A DNA stretch of 64,000 bases from Tetrastigma voinierianum (taxonomy: Eukaryota > Streptophyta > Magnoliopsida > Vitales > Vitaceae), in contig JAEQBH010001375.1 of NCBI GenBank assembly GCA_016808115.1, positions 124,001 through 188,000 on the forward strand, given 5' to 3'. Positions within the stretch are counted from its first letter, which is position 1, and each line of letters starts with the position of its first letter. Under the pieces are notes generated by a model. It did not search any database, was not told the origin of the DNA, and worked only from the letters and a program-made list of their open reading frames with translations. Made by a program: the position numbers and the translations under genes. Below are positions 33,400 to 44,394 of this stretch, one piece after another.

Positions 33400-34260
33400 T
33401 TATGCGGAGTCGCGACATCGAGAAAAGTGAAGAAAATTTGATGCGGTCGCGGCAGGGGATCACAAGTTCGGCGAGGGAGCAGCAAGGCGCCTCGAAGCTA
33501 TGACAAGTTTGAAAAGATGGCCCATTGTGACTTAGAGATTTGATGTCGCGACAAAGAGAGGCGATGTCGCGACACCAAAATCAACCGGTTAAAAGCCTCC
33601 ATGAAGGAACATAAAACGTGCTTTCGATTGAAGGTTGCAGTTCCTTAAGTTGATGTCGCGATAAGAGACCGATGTCGCGACATCAGGAGACATCAGTTGA
33701 AAGCTGCAAAGACATGAGCTGATGGCCGTGACAAGGAACGATAATGAGCATCGAGGAGCGAGCTAGTTCAAACCTGCGGAGGCATAAAGTGATGTCGACA
33801 AGAGATCGATGTGCGACATAAGAAGACTTACCAGTTCAAAGGCTGCAAGGGACATGAGTTGATGTGGCGACAAGGGATTGATGTCCGCGACATCGGGAGC
33901 GAGCGGTTGAAACCCTGCGAAGCATAAAGTGATGTCGCGACAAAGGGTTGATGTCGCGACATGAGGCGCCTGGATTCAAAGTGCGGTTCCTTGAGTTGAT
34001 GTCGCGACCAGAGATTGATGTCAGCGACATCCGGGAACTCATCGATTAAAAGTTGCAAAGGCGCGGCGATCGCTGCGACAGTTGATGTGCGTGACATCGA
34101 GGCGAACGATTCAAGGCTGCGGGAGCTTAAGGATTGATGTCGCGGCGAAGAGATTGATATTACGCGACGTAAGATGCCGGAAAACAAAGAAAGAGATAGC
34201 TAATGACTTATTGATAAAAATCTTGCGACTGGTACCAAACTAACTAATATGCGACAAAGG
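33400..34260 (+). repeat. TGTCGCGACA palindrome array, family A 5' LTR
   Basis: By eye there are about six exact GTCGCGAC (near 33545, 33565, 33676, 33932, 33952, 34000) plus many one-step variants. They are often paired as GATGTCGCGACAAGAGATTG followed at once by a second GATGTCGCGACAT. The array lies upstream of the TATA box at 34329. Minus-strand frames of 68-119 codons across it are translation of the repeat. Confidence 0.8.
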
Positions 34261-34328
34261 GATTTGATCGCGATGTCAACATAAATAAATCACTTTAATC
34301 CGCAGTGCGAATTAGACTTGGCGAAATC

Positions 34329-34336
34329 TATAAATA
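34329..34336 (+). promoter_or_regulatory. Family A 5' LTR TATA box
   Basis: TATAAATA, at the same LTR position as 2560 and 58216, with a CTTTT-rich leader about 55 bases downstream. Confidence 0.65.
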
Positions 34337-34563
34337 AGCGATACCGTCAGTGTGAGACGGAGTGAGTTGAGATCTGCGAGTTGAAACTCATTTATTTTTC
34401 TTTTCTTTTCTTTTCTTTTATTTTCTTTTCTATTTAAGTCGTTTATAGATTAGATTATTTTCATCTTTCTTTCTTTTGTTTTGTTTGTGGATCTGGATGT
34501 TATCGTTTTGGTGAATCTGAAATTCCATTAACTTCAAATTACTGCACGGAATGTTTGAAGTTA

Positions 34564-36302
34564 CGATTAACGCAAAAAGTGCAATTTTGAACCCTATATT
34601 GATAGGTTTTGAGTGCTTTTGCGCATTAATCATGTCATTTATACCAATTAGCCAGTGTTCTAGTCTTCTTAGTAGCATATGCCTTTTGGAGGGTATTTTG
34701 GTTGTTTTGCGGGGCTTTTGCGCACTTTTGGAGTCGATCTCGCGGTCGAATGATGAATCATGAAGTTGGAATTCAAGTCTCGACCATCAACCTGACCCGA
34801 GAATCAATGAGAAAACCAAGGCAAAATGAAGAAAATGTGATGCGGGTTGAAGGCACGAGGAGTGAAGATCATCAGTAGGAATTTTTCGCTAGGATTGCGA
34901 AAATTTTACGCTAAGATGCGAAAATTCGCAACCTTAGCGAAAATTTACTGCTATAAACGAAAACACAAATTTAAGCTAGACACTCCCAAATTTAAACTAT
35001 GCTTGTTCTTTGCGAAAATAATTGATTTAAGCTTCTCACAAAATTTCGCTAGCTTAGCGAGGAATTTAGCTATGTGAAATTGCTCACCCTGCTTGAAATT
35101 TCTTGTTTCGCCACAAGCACATTGATTTAAGCTAGTTAGCGAAATTCACCGACCTCGAGAAATTTGATGTCTCGTCATGCTTTGTAATTAATGCCAAGCC
35201 AGCCTCAAACTTGGTGTATTATGGTGTCCTATAACTTAGCCAATTTCATAGGTTTTTGGTATTTTCATACCTTGAGAGACTATGTAAGCCACTGCTTGTT
35301 TTTTGTAACCTAAGTAACAATTGGAGAGCAACTATACGTAGAAGATATTTTTATGAGTTTTATTTTTTGTAAATAAAATCTTTTATTTTAGGGTTTTGCT
35401 TTCTTTTCACTCTCTTCTCTCTATTTCTTTCTCTCCACTTACGATTTATGACATCTACACTCTTGAGGATATGGCCCCGAAGTCTTTGGCCCCGAGCCTC
35501 CCTTTCTTTGAAGAGGAAGGAAACTAGCGCAGTGGTGGGGCATATGCATGTTGTCTCTTGTACTAAAAACTCTGGTAGTACTATTTATGTATGTATTTTC
35601 AAAACATGGTTGCATAACATTGAATATCATTAATTTGGCCAATACTCTCCATGCTTTAGAATCCGGTGCATATTCGAGTGAGAGAGGTGCATTATTCTTT
35701 AGATGGTCTTCTGAGCCTCTAAAATGATGTTATATGTTGGGTTCTCAGTGGGGTTGCATAGCATTTAATGTTATTGGTTGGCCAATACTCTCCATGCTTT
35801 AGGATTGTTGTTCTTTGGGTAATTCTTTCACGAGCCTAAGATGATATTAAATGTTAGGGTTTTAAATGAGAGCCATAGCGCATGCTACAGTGGCTGAAAT
35901 AATTGTTTCATGGGTGAGTTTCTGGTTAAACATAGATCGGTTATGCCATGGACTATAGGTTGCATCGCATGCTTGTGAGATAAGAGGAAACCCGAGGACA
36001 CTTGTTTGCCACTAACTTGCCAGTTGTGACCTAATTCTTCAAAGTTAACTTTCACCTTTAGCTTTCCAGTTTTACAATTATAGGTTTCAAACTTGTTCCC
36101 CTTTGTTTTGAAACACACAAATCGAAGAGTCCAAATGAAGCCTTACCTTCAGGCACTGATGCAAACCATTTCTGGATGAAAGCATCCTGTGTTCGACCCT
36201 AGACCACTATCTTGCGGTAGCTTGACTCACGGCGATGAAATGCAGAAACTGGTGTATATAAATTTTGTTGATTTTAGCTACGACCTACTGTAGCACGAAT
36301 CA
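34564..36302 (+). mobile_element. Family B 5' LTR
   Basis: It starts (C)GATTAACGCAAAAAGTGCAA, with TG changed to CG, and ends TAGCACGAATCA at 36302, 1.74 kb. It contains a GCGAAATTT motif patch (34870-35170), a leader CACTCTCTTCTCTCT near 35410, and a direct repeat about 145 bases apart (GGCCAATACTCTCCATGCTT near 35636 and 35780). Confidence 0.82.
34870..35170. repeat. GCGAAATTT / AAATTTCGC motif array in family B LTR
   Basis: GCGAAA(A)TTT and its complement alternate through 300 bases, including a perfect dyad TCGCTA-GCT-TAGCGA near 35047-35061. The corresponding patches are 45480-45740 (inverted LTR), 24970-25050 and, weakly, 43080-43320. It lies upstream of the pyrimidine-rich leader. Confidence 0.7.
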
Positions 36303-36305
36303 AAA

Positions 36306-36322
36306 TGGCGCGTTGCGGGGAT
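36306..36322 (+). other. Primer-binding site, tRNA-Asp
   Basis: TGGCGCGTTGCGGGGAT starts four bases after the LTR end. It differs from the tRNA-Asp complement TGGCGCCGTTGCCGGGGAT only by loss of two C bases. tRNA-Asp priming is characteristic of Athila elements. Confidence 0.85.
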
Positions 36323-36569
36323 GGTGCCAAACTACAAATAGTAAGTTGAAGAGTACTTGTGGTCATGCACAGAGTGAAGGTATTTCTTTTACCCCTCTTT
36401 TGCAACTCGGTTGCAGGAGCTGATTTTAGCAATTAGAGTAACTTCTCTGTTTGTTTCGATTTTGATTAGGTTTGGGTTTTATTGTTGTTAGTTAATTTTA
36501 ATCTTTTTTGCGAGGATTGTTTGTTGCAACTCTTTGTTGTCTCTAAGTACATAACAAAGTGTATATTTT

Positions 36570-38081
36570 ATGGTGGATGGAGACACATCAGGTAGATTGC
36601 ATAGGATAAGTACACGACTTGACTAGCTAATTTGAAGTTAGTGTACTGACTGATACTATGGTCGTAGAAGAACAGTGGGCCAAACTGAGGAACCCCCATG
36701 AATCAAATGCCTATAGAACCATGAAGGGATGCATCCACCCTCTAGGTGAGTGCCCCATCTTGTATCGGTCCTCCTGCTGAGGTGTGCGTGGGAGCCTTAT
36801 TTATTTTTAACCACATATCATGGTGTGGAAAGTGACAATCCATACACTCATATTAGGAGTTTTTTTGAGGAGGTTTGCACTACCTTTAAGGAAGGTATGA
36901 TGGACATGGATTTGCTGAAGCTAAAGGCATTTCCATTGACTCTAAAGGACAAGGCCAAGATATGGCTCAACTCATTGAGGCCTAGAACCATTAGAAATTG
37001 GGCTGAGCTGCAAGCTGAATTCTGAAAAGTTTTCGTGCTATTAAGACATTGTTTGAAAAAGACAAATCTATAACACTAGCTCAGTGGTGAGAGAGATTTT
37101 ACCAGTGTTGGGAAAGATTTATGGAAACCATCAGTGCATGCCCACATCATGGGTTTGATACTTGGATGTTGGTGAACCATTTCTATGGTGGTATGTCTCC
37201 TGCCATGAAACAATTGTTGGAAACTATGTGTGGGGGTAACTTTTTTGAGTGAACATCTGATGAGAGCTTTTTGGATTTTTTTGGAACTATGTCATTGAAA
37301 CCTCAAAGCTTGGGATGAACGCCTAGTCCTAGGGAAGTTGAAAGGGCTGGGGCCATTGAATCACAGGAGGAGACAAGTACATATTTTAGAGACATAGGGA
37401 TAAATAGAAAAATTGATCGGTTTAACTCAAAGAATGGATGATACGGAAATGAAAAATCAGCATGATACAACAGTTAATGAGTTATCTTCATCCCAATTTC
37501 TTCCTTCAATTTTCAATCAAATAATTACCACGAGAATAACGCCAAAACCATACCCATGCCTTAAGTCAAAATAAACACATAAGTGTTCCTTATGGTGACA
37601 CTAATAACCACTAGTGGAGAAATTGTCCAAATTTGTCATGATCGAACCCCTTGTATCACGCCCCTTCAAAACCACAGCGGCATTACGATTCCACTTCAAT
37701 ACAACAACGGATGCCTCCGATATCTTCCACATTGAGCAGGCAATCCTGAATTTAAGATGGAGTGGTGGGCATATTTGTAGAAGAACGAAGGTGCTGAATA
37801 TCCAAACTAGTCAGAAAATTGAAGCAGTAGAAAGTTCACTCAACAGGAAATTGGACAATATGCATTTGGAGATTTCAAAACTGTCTAATCAGCAGTTGCA
37901 GAGTTCAGAAAAAGGGAAGGCTCCTTTCCCGGCACAACAATATCAGAAAGTGGTGAATGAAACAGGACTGACCGAGGACTTAAAGGCAAAAACTGATGAA
38001 GTTAAGGCAGTTGTGACTTTACGAAGTGGAAAGGAATTAAAGCCAAACGGGATCAAAAGCCAGTCAAGTCAGCTCCATTAG
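36570..38081 (+). pseudogene. Athila family B gag remnant
   Basis: It begins MVDGDTSGRL, with a stop after 17 codons. The open frame 36750-37025 reads LKLKAFPLTLKDKAKIWLNS, LRPRTIRNWAELQAEF, the Athila capsid core; the next frame gives WERFMETISACPHHGFDTW and LVNHFYGGM. The frame 37614-38081 (155 codons) is the C-terminal part, ending with VVTLRSGKELKPN, a strong Athila landmark just before protease. The leader 36323-36569 is untranslated. Confidence 0.85.
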
Positions 38082-39010
38082 TGATGAGCCACGGGAAAAA
38101 CGATCGGTGGACGGGGAAGAGATAAAGATTAGAATACCCCTCCATTTCATGATTTCTCCGAAGAAAGAAGCATTACATTGCAGAAATGTTGGAAATATTC
38201 GCGACAAGTGAAGAGATCAATATTCCTCTCCTCGATATGATTCATGAGTTCCTACTTACACTTAAAATTCTTAAAAGGATTTGTGCACGGTAAAGAGGTC
38301 TCAATGTAAATAAAAGGCCTTTTAACTGAGCAGTTAGTACCCCATTATAGGAAAGCGAAGACTCGGTGAAGTATAAGGATCCAGGATGTCCTACAATCTC
38401 GGTGAATATTGGAGGCATCAGCGTGGAGAAAGCAGCGTAGACACGGGAATGGTGTGAATGCATTTGCCGTATTCAATGTACAAGCAATTGGGTTTAGGTG
38501 AGTGAAACCCCACATCCATCACACTTTAAGCTCGTGACGGGTCTATTAAAATACGGAACCATTGAGGGCGTTCTTATACGAGAGTGAATGATTTTACTAT
38601 CGATGGAATTTTGTTGTACTTGTCTGAGAACAGTTGCAATAGGACTAATCAGGTGCCCATCATATTAGGGAGACCATTTTGGCTACTTCAAATACAGTAT
38701 CAATTGCCGGGAATGATCATACAACTCACGTTGGAAATATGACGCGGAACTCGATATTTTCATATGGTAAAGGCATATGCACTCAGGAGGATGACTTTGG
38801 AGAGTGTATTTTAGATACCGATGCGGAAGAGCAGGCTAATCAGCGGCAGAAGTGCAAGATATATTAACTTGAGTTATCCGTTTGCCTTGTTGAAGCGGCA
38901 AAATTTCACGCGAGAAATGAGCTTAGTGCGAAGTGCTTTGGAAGAAAGAATAGAAATTTTACCTCTATTATTTGGTAATGAACCCCGAGGAACCTCAACG
39001 GCTAGAACTC
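38082..39010 (+). pseudogene. Athila family B protease remnant
   Basis: At 38651-38700 VPIILGRPF followed by a shifted LATSNTVSI marks the end of the aspartic protease. The active-site region upstream (about 38440-38560) is readable only in fragments. Two frames (38679-38867, 38821-39024) continue the linker and end with EPRGTSTARTQTLI, the approach to RT. Confidence 0.75.
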
Positions 39011-40080
39011 AAACCCTCATTTGATTTAAAGTATACATTTTTGGAAGTAAATGACGGTGATTGGAATTTCTTCACTTTAACCCTTTACCTGAGAAGCATA
39101 ATCTACCGCATCTTCTCGAAAGAATAAGCGAAGCATTGGGATGGAAAATTTCGATCTGAAGGCATAAACCGTCCATTTGCACTCATCATATCTATTTAGA
39201 AGAGGAGTCTACAGCTGGTGCAGGCAGCCCAGCGGAGGTTGAATCCCATCTCTAGGGAAGTAGTTCGTATAGGAGTCTTAAAGAAATTGCTCCAGTAGTA
39301 TCATTTTTATCCCATTTACGATAGCACATGGGTTAGTCCAACTCAGGTGGTGCCTAGAAATCGGGAAGTAACAAGCGTGAAAAACGAGAAGGGGGTGAAG
39401 AATTGTCTACCCGACTTACAACCGGAGTTGGAGTGTGTATAGATTATAGAAGGCTGATGAGGTGACACGAAAAGACCACTTTCCATTGTGGATTCATCGG
39501 TCGGTCTGGCGGAAAGAGTTTCGGGACACCTTCTGTGCTTTTGGATGGGTATTGGGGTACTTCAGGATAGAAATTGCCCTAGAAGATCAGAAAAGACTAC
39601 CTTTACTTCGTCCATTCTGGCACGTATGCTTATAGGAGGATGCCTTTCGCTTTGTAACTTCTGCCCACTTTTCGGCCGATATTCATTATGTTCATGGACA
39701 TGGTAGAGTGTATAAAATGAGGTATACATGGGATGATATCACAAAGATAATGGGGTGATTTTGAAAATGCTTAACCACTGGGAAGCCACATTCTGCTAGA
39801 GGCATGTAAGAATTTGGTGCTTAACTCGGGAGAAATGCCATTTTATGGTAAACCAAGGAATTGTATTGGGGTACATTATTTCTATGTGGAACTAGTTGAT
39901 AAAGCAAAGGTCGATATTATTTCCAAAATCTGCGCCCCCAACAAATGTGAGAACAATTAGACAATTCCTGGTCATGCGCATCATCGACATTATAGATTTC
40001 AATTGTTGTCCTTTCTGGAGAAGGATAAATTGGGAGAAAGATTGTTAAGAGTTTTGAAGAACTGTAAATTTCATTTGATC
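39011..40080 (+). pseudogene. Athila family B reverse transcriptase remnant
   Basis: Readable pieces in order are ICTHHIYLEEES (about 39177), CIDYRRL (about 39435), LLDGYWG, KDYLYFVHSGTYAYRRMPFA (about 39590-39650), IMFMDMVE (about 39690), then NREKCHFMV-like and VDKAKVDI-like sequence near 39830-39920 and VRTIRQFLG-like sequence near 39950. The catalytic MDD region near 39700-39740 is shifted. A plus-strand polymerase domain, clearly inactive. Confidence 0.8.
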
Positions 40081-40440
40081 ATTTCCAATAGTTCGAGCAC
40101 CTAATCGCGCTACCGTCGAGGTGATGCGTGATGCGAGCGATCTTAAGCAGGAGCCGACACTCGCCAAAGAGAAGATGGGAACCTCATGTGGTGTATTATA
40201 AGCAAAACCCCGATCGATGAGGAATTATACCACTACAGAGAAAGAGTTGTCGCAAGTGGTATATGCCTTAGATAAATCTGAGCGTATTCGTCAATGATAT
40301 AGCTACTTTACAGATCATTCTCATGAAATATCTCTTAACTAAACAAATGTAAAGCAAGACTCATCCAAGTGGCTCCATCGTGTTCAATCTCTAAAAATGA
40401 TAAGAAAGGGGTGGAAATGTGGTGGCGCATCATCCGTCAA
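40081..40440 (+). pseudogene. Athila family B RNase H remnant
   Basis: It includes a VYYKQN-like fragment (about 40193), then YTTTEKELSQVVYALDK in mixed frames (about 40228-40275), then MKYLLTKQM at 40325 and a shifted AKPRLIRW-like piece near 40350. Family order and spacing are as expected. Confidence 0.7.
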
Positions 40441-41740
40441 GGTTAACTATAGCCCACTTCCACACCTCGCACCCACCTATTAATGATGAATTTCCAAGAA
40501 TCCCTAATGCAAATATGAAAGTTCCTCGTGGAGGTCACACGCCAATTTCACTACGTGAGAACCCGCTGAGTGAAAGGACAGGATAGGAAATATTTTGCTA
40601 AAATCCATTCTTATTATTGGGAAGAGCCTTCCTGATTCAAATACTGGTAAGTGCATCAAATCATCAGAAATGTGTACTATGGCGAATGTTAAGGAATTTT
40701 AAAACTAATACATGAGAGTGTTTGTGGTGGTCATTTTGCTCCTTAAAACAAGCAATGAAGGTGCTACAATGGTTTCTACCGGTCTTCCTATTCAAGGAAG
40801 CACACCAAATGTGCCGTGTATGTGACAAATGCCAAGGCTTTGAAGTCAGTTTCACGCATATGATGCCTTGAACCCACTTTAGTTTGCTGAATTATTCATG
40901 TGGGGCATCGACTTATGGACCTTCTCGCCATATGGTAATACGACATCAGGGAGACTATGTCTCCAATTATTACACCCCGCAAACCAACACAGAGTGGTAA
41001 TTAAATTCCTGAAAGCCAATATCTTTCCGTGTTTGGCACCAAACCATTATTAGTGATGGAGGTTCATTTCAGAATAAACTATCGAAACCCATGGCTAATA
41101 TGGTAAACGCGGCCACCTTTACTTATCCTCAAACAAGTGGCTCATAGAACTTGCCAACAAGGAAATCAAGATCATCTTCAAATTAGTGGTAAGCACGAAA
41201 TGTAAAAGATTAGTCTATCAAACCCGCTTGATTCGCCACGCTTATTATGATGCCAAGACAATCTGAACGTCCTCATCGGAATAGTCTATGGTAAGGAGGT
41301 CACCTTCCAAGTGAGATCGAAAGTACAAAGATGGGTGGGCAATTAAGAAGTCGAATATGGATCTACAAAGCCTGAATCAAGAGGGTTCCTGATTCAATGA
41401 TAATCGAAGAAATACTGAATTACGCCTATTTGAATCTAAATTAAAAGGAAAAGTTTAAAAAGATAAAGGATCAATGATAACTGGTGAAGAATTTTAAAGA
41501 GGGAGACCGTTCTTTATAATGACCAACTCCATCTATTTCCGTGCAAGCTTGTACGGTGATGGTGTCCAATTCATGGTCCAAGGCAAGAGTCCCAACTGGC
41601 TCGCAGGATAATCAATCCGTATACAATAGTGTTTGAAAGTCACAATGTGAGGTGAAACTCAGGGAAAGTGAAGAAAGAAAATGAAGAAATTCTCCCGTCG
41701 GATCCCTCCCGAGTCTTCACAATCCCTGAACAGTAATTGG
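40441..41740 (+). pseudogene. Athila family B integrase remnant
   Basis: ESVCGGHFAP (about 40708) is the zinc-binding region; the CDKCQ motif follows as a shifted tgtgacaaatgccaagg (40819). The catalytic core includes YTPQTNTEW-like sequence near 40975 and IISDGGSFQNKL (about 41050-41080, catalytic Asp). The core ends with FTYPQTSGS. The C-terminal part is scattered to about 41740. A small minus-strand frame at 40664-40855 is a shadow. Confidence 0.77.
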
Positions 41741-42845
41741 TCGCTAAAGGTAATTGTACATATCATGTTTCTTGTGTTTCCACTATGTTTAAATGTGTTT
41801 TTCTTTCAATTGAACAATTGAATTATTAATTGGACAAACGAATCGTCATGTTGAGAAATTAAACCTTTATCACCTATATGCAGACAAACTCCACGCTGTT
41901 CAATTTTTACCACTAAGTTCCCATAGCTCAACTTGAAATTTCCCTGAGGCACCACACACCGCACTCCGCATTGTTCCAATGGGGTCAGAATTTGTTCATT
42001 CCTTTCACTTGTGACAGCTTCTACTAAGTATGTTGGCAACCTAGGATAGGTTTTTAAAGATTGGCAACTGAAGACCAATGATGTCTTCCAAAAGGAAAGA
42101 AAAGAAAAAGCAAAAAAGAAAAACAAAAGAAAAAGAAAGACAAAAAGAAAATAAAGTCGTGAAGTTTTGCCTTAAACCGAAAAAGACGGTCCGGGTGGCG
42201 ATGATAAAATTTTTAAAAAACCCAGATACCGGGTTTAATTATCGGGAGTCATCGATGAAGTGTTTGTTGGCATGGGTGGATAGCAGTTTAATGACTCAGG
42301 TGCTTAATTTTCGTTGGTCTGAGTCCATGTTTCCTTAGAGTTAGTGGTCATGATCCTTTTGGCTGATGCCCAAACTTTAATTGCTAAGTCATCGTGGACC
42401 TCACACGGACTTTGTGAAGTCGAATTTTAAAGCATTGCATCCTACATTATAATGAAAAGAAAGAAAAGTAACTACCTATCTAGGTTGTTCACCAACCTTA
42501 CACACACAAGGCAGTTGGGAGTACTTTGCGCTTATTAGCTTAATTCAGTTATGCTAAAGACCCATTAGACTTAGGTGGAAATTCAAGTTAGAGAATTATG
42601 GATCCAATATTGACCTAGAATTGTTCTTGTATGGTTTTGATTCTTTCATCATCATAAACTTTACTCTCAATTTCTCAGCTGGTGGTAATGCTATATGTAT
42701 ATAAACCCTTTTTGAATCATAACCTTTGCAAATCACCACATGCATCTCCTTTTTCTTTATTTTGCACATGGTAATTGAAAACGCTTTCTGCTGAAGATAA
42801 TGCCTAGGCATAGCTAACTCCCAGATAGATAGAGTTTGAAAAGCC
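41741..42845 (+). mobile_element. Family B 3' internal region
   Basis: An A/G-rich block (42080-42150, SSKRKEKKKQKRKTKEKE if translated) is homologous to 23930-23990. The env-like ORF present in the other family B copy is not seen here. A minus-strand frame at 42596-42847 (83 codons) matches nothing I know. The stretch ends at the LTR near 42846; an AGTTTGAAAAG just before could be a decayed polypurine tract. Confidence 0.55.
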
Positions 42846-44356
42846 ACGTGATAATCATGTCATTTACAATAATTGTAGTGTTCTAGTCTTCTTAGTAGCA
42901 CTTATGATCTGGGAGGGTATTTCTTTGAAGTTGCAGTGTTACACTTTTTGCCCACCTGAAGTCAAAGATGAACATAGTTGAATTAAGTTCAAATATCAAT
43001 CTGTACTATAATCAATGAGCCAAGGTAATGAAAGAAAATGAGGTTGAAGACAGAGTGGCGACTATCACAGACTTTTATCATAAAATTCTCGGCTTAAGAT
43101 TGCGGGTAGCCTTCAACTTTAGCGAAATTCTCTTTAAACACAAAATTTCTGCTGACACTCCAGTCTTCTGCCAATAGCTCTCAGCGGTGCCACTGATTTC
43201 GCTTCAATGTAATTACTAGCTTAGCTTGGGCTCTCGCCAGTTGGGCCAAATTAATGTCTCAGCCGAAATTCTGTTTTCGCTTAGCTCTGTTGATTTCGTT
43301 TCAGTTAGCTTAACTCCTCAGCCTAGCAATTGATAAAGTCTTGCTTGATGCTTCTCAGACGTTTTCCAGTTCTGTATTACTTAATTGTCCTATATCTCTA
43401 GTTACTTTCATAGGTTTTTTTGGTATTTTTCATACTAGTGAGGTTTACAGGCTCCCTCTTGTTTTGTAACCAGTAAGTAATAATTGGAGTATTTACTGTA
43501 GAGCATATTTTCAGAAGTTTTTATTTTTGTATTTTATTTTGTGTTTTGCTTTCTTCTTCTTCTCTTCCTCTCTTCTTTCTTCTGCCAAACATTTTCGAGG
43601 ATGACAATCAGTTGCACGCCAAGCTGCTCCTCCTTTCTTTCTAAGAGAAGGAAGCTAGTTTGAGGGTAAGCATATGCATACTTCACTCCTCTGTACAAAG
43701 TTGCTGTGTACAAAACATGTGTTTCGCATAACATTGACACACTACTTGCCAATACTTCCATGCATCTGCATATCAGTGAGAGAGTACGGTTTTCCAGATG
43801 AGCCTACGAGTTTTCTAAATGACATATTTATATAAAGGTTTTCAGTTCAGCCGTATAGCATTTAATGTTATTGATTTGACACATTCTTAGATCAAGCAGC
43901 CTTGCAGCCTTTACGGCCTAAGATGATATTAATGTTAGGTTTTGTTCAAAGCGCTATAACTCGCAGCGTTACCATGACTCGTGCGAGTTGCGTTTCATGT
44001 GTGAGTTTTCTAGCAACATAGATCTTCGCGTTACGGGACGTTGCATAACGCAGATAGCCCCGAGGATACCTTGCTTTCGTTTCTAACTCGTTGCTAGTGA
44101 CCACTAAAGTTAATCTTTTTCACTTTGCCGCCATCTTTCAGTTTTTTACAATTATCGTTTTCAAATATTTCACGTTAAATACAATTAAAGAGTTCGCCAG
44201 AAGTTTGTTTTCATGTATCGATGCAAACTGCTTCAGATGGCGCCTGCAGCTCGATTTTGAACATTATAATGCAAGAGTTTGACTACTATAGCAGTAGGGA
44301 ACTAGGGTATAGACTTTACTGGATTTTAGCTCAAGCCTACTATGGCACCTAAATCA
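42846..44356 (+). mobile_element. Family B LTR, second plus-strand copy (start truncated)
   Basis: It begins at GTGATAATCATGTCATTTAC, which corresponds to a point about 75 bases inside the LTR at 34564, and ends GGCACCTAAATCA at 44356. Shared landmarks are TTCTAGTCTTCTTAGTAGCA, CTTCTTCTTCTCTTCC leader sequence, and GCATTTAATGTTATTGATTTG. By position it is the 3' LTR of the composite, yet primer-site sequence follows it. Confidence 0.75.
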
Positions 44357-44394
44357 AATGCGCTATTTTGTTCGATCCTCAAGAACGGCGCCCA
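44357..44394. other. Head-to-head tRNA-Asp primer sites at inverted LTR junction
   Basis: Between two inverted LTR ends lies an imperfect palindrome. From the left it reads AATGCGC, a decayed start of a plus-strand site. From the right (minus strand) it reads TGGGCGCCGTTCTTGAGGAT and continues CGAAC, matching the tRNA-Asp complement beyond the usual 18 bases into its T arm. Confidence 0.7.

Larger units (their letters stand above)
33168..34563 (+). mobile_element. Family A 5' LTR, first segment
   Basis: It starts TGATGAGCTTAAAG and matches 56943-58495 in order: GAAACTCACCAATTTGTTAT, the TCGCGA array, TATAAATA, the CTTTT tract, and GGATCTGGATGTTA. It breaks at GGAATGTTTGAAGTTA, where the other copy continues GACAATTTAC. 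Confidence 0.85.

Noticed and set aside
33828..34187. Minus-strand open frame of 119 codons (and similar ones at 57269-57930 on both strands)
   Set aside because: It is a translation of the TCGCGA palindrome array in an LTR; the serine/arginine-rich repeats follow from the DNA repeat.
42596..42847. Minus-strand frame of 83 codons with a plausible protein-like composition
   Set aside because: No domain recognised, it runs to the edge of an LTR, and no second copy is seen at the equivalent site near 24600.
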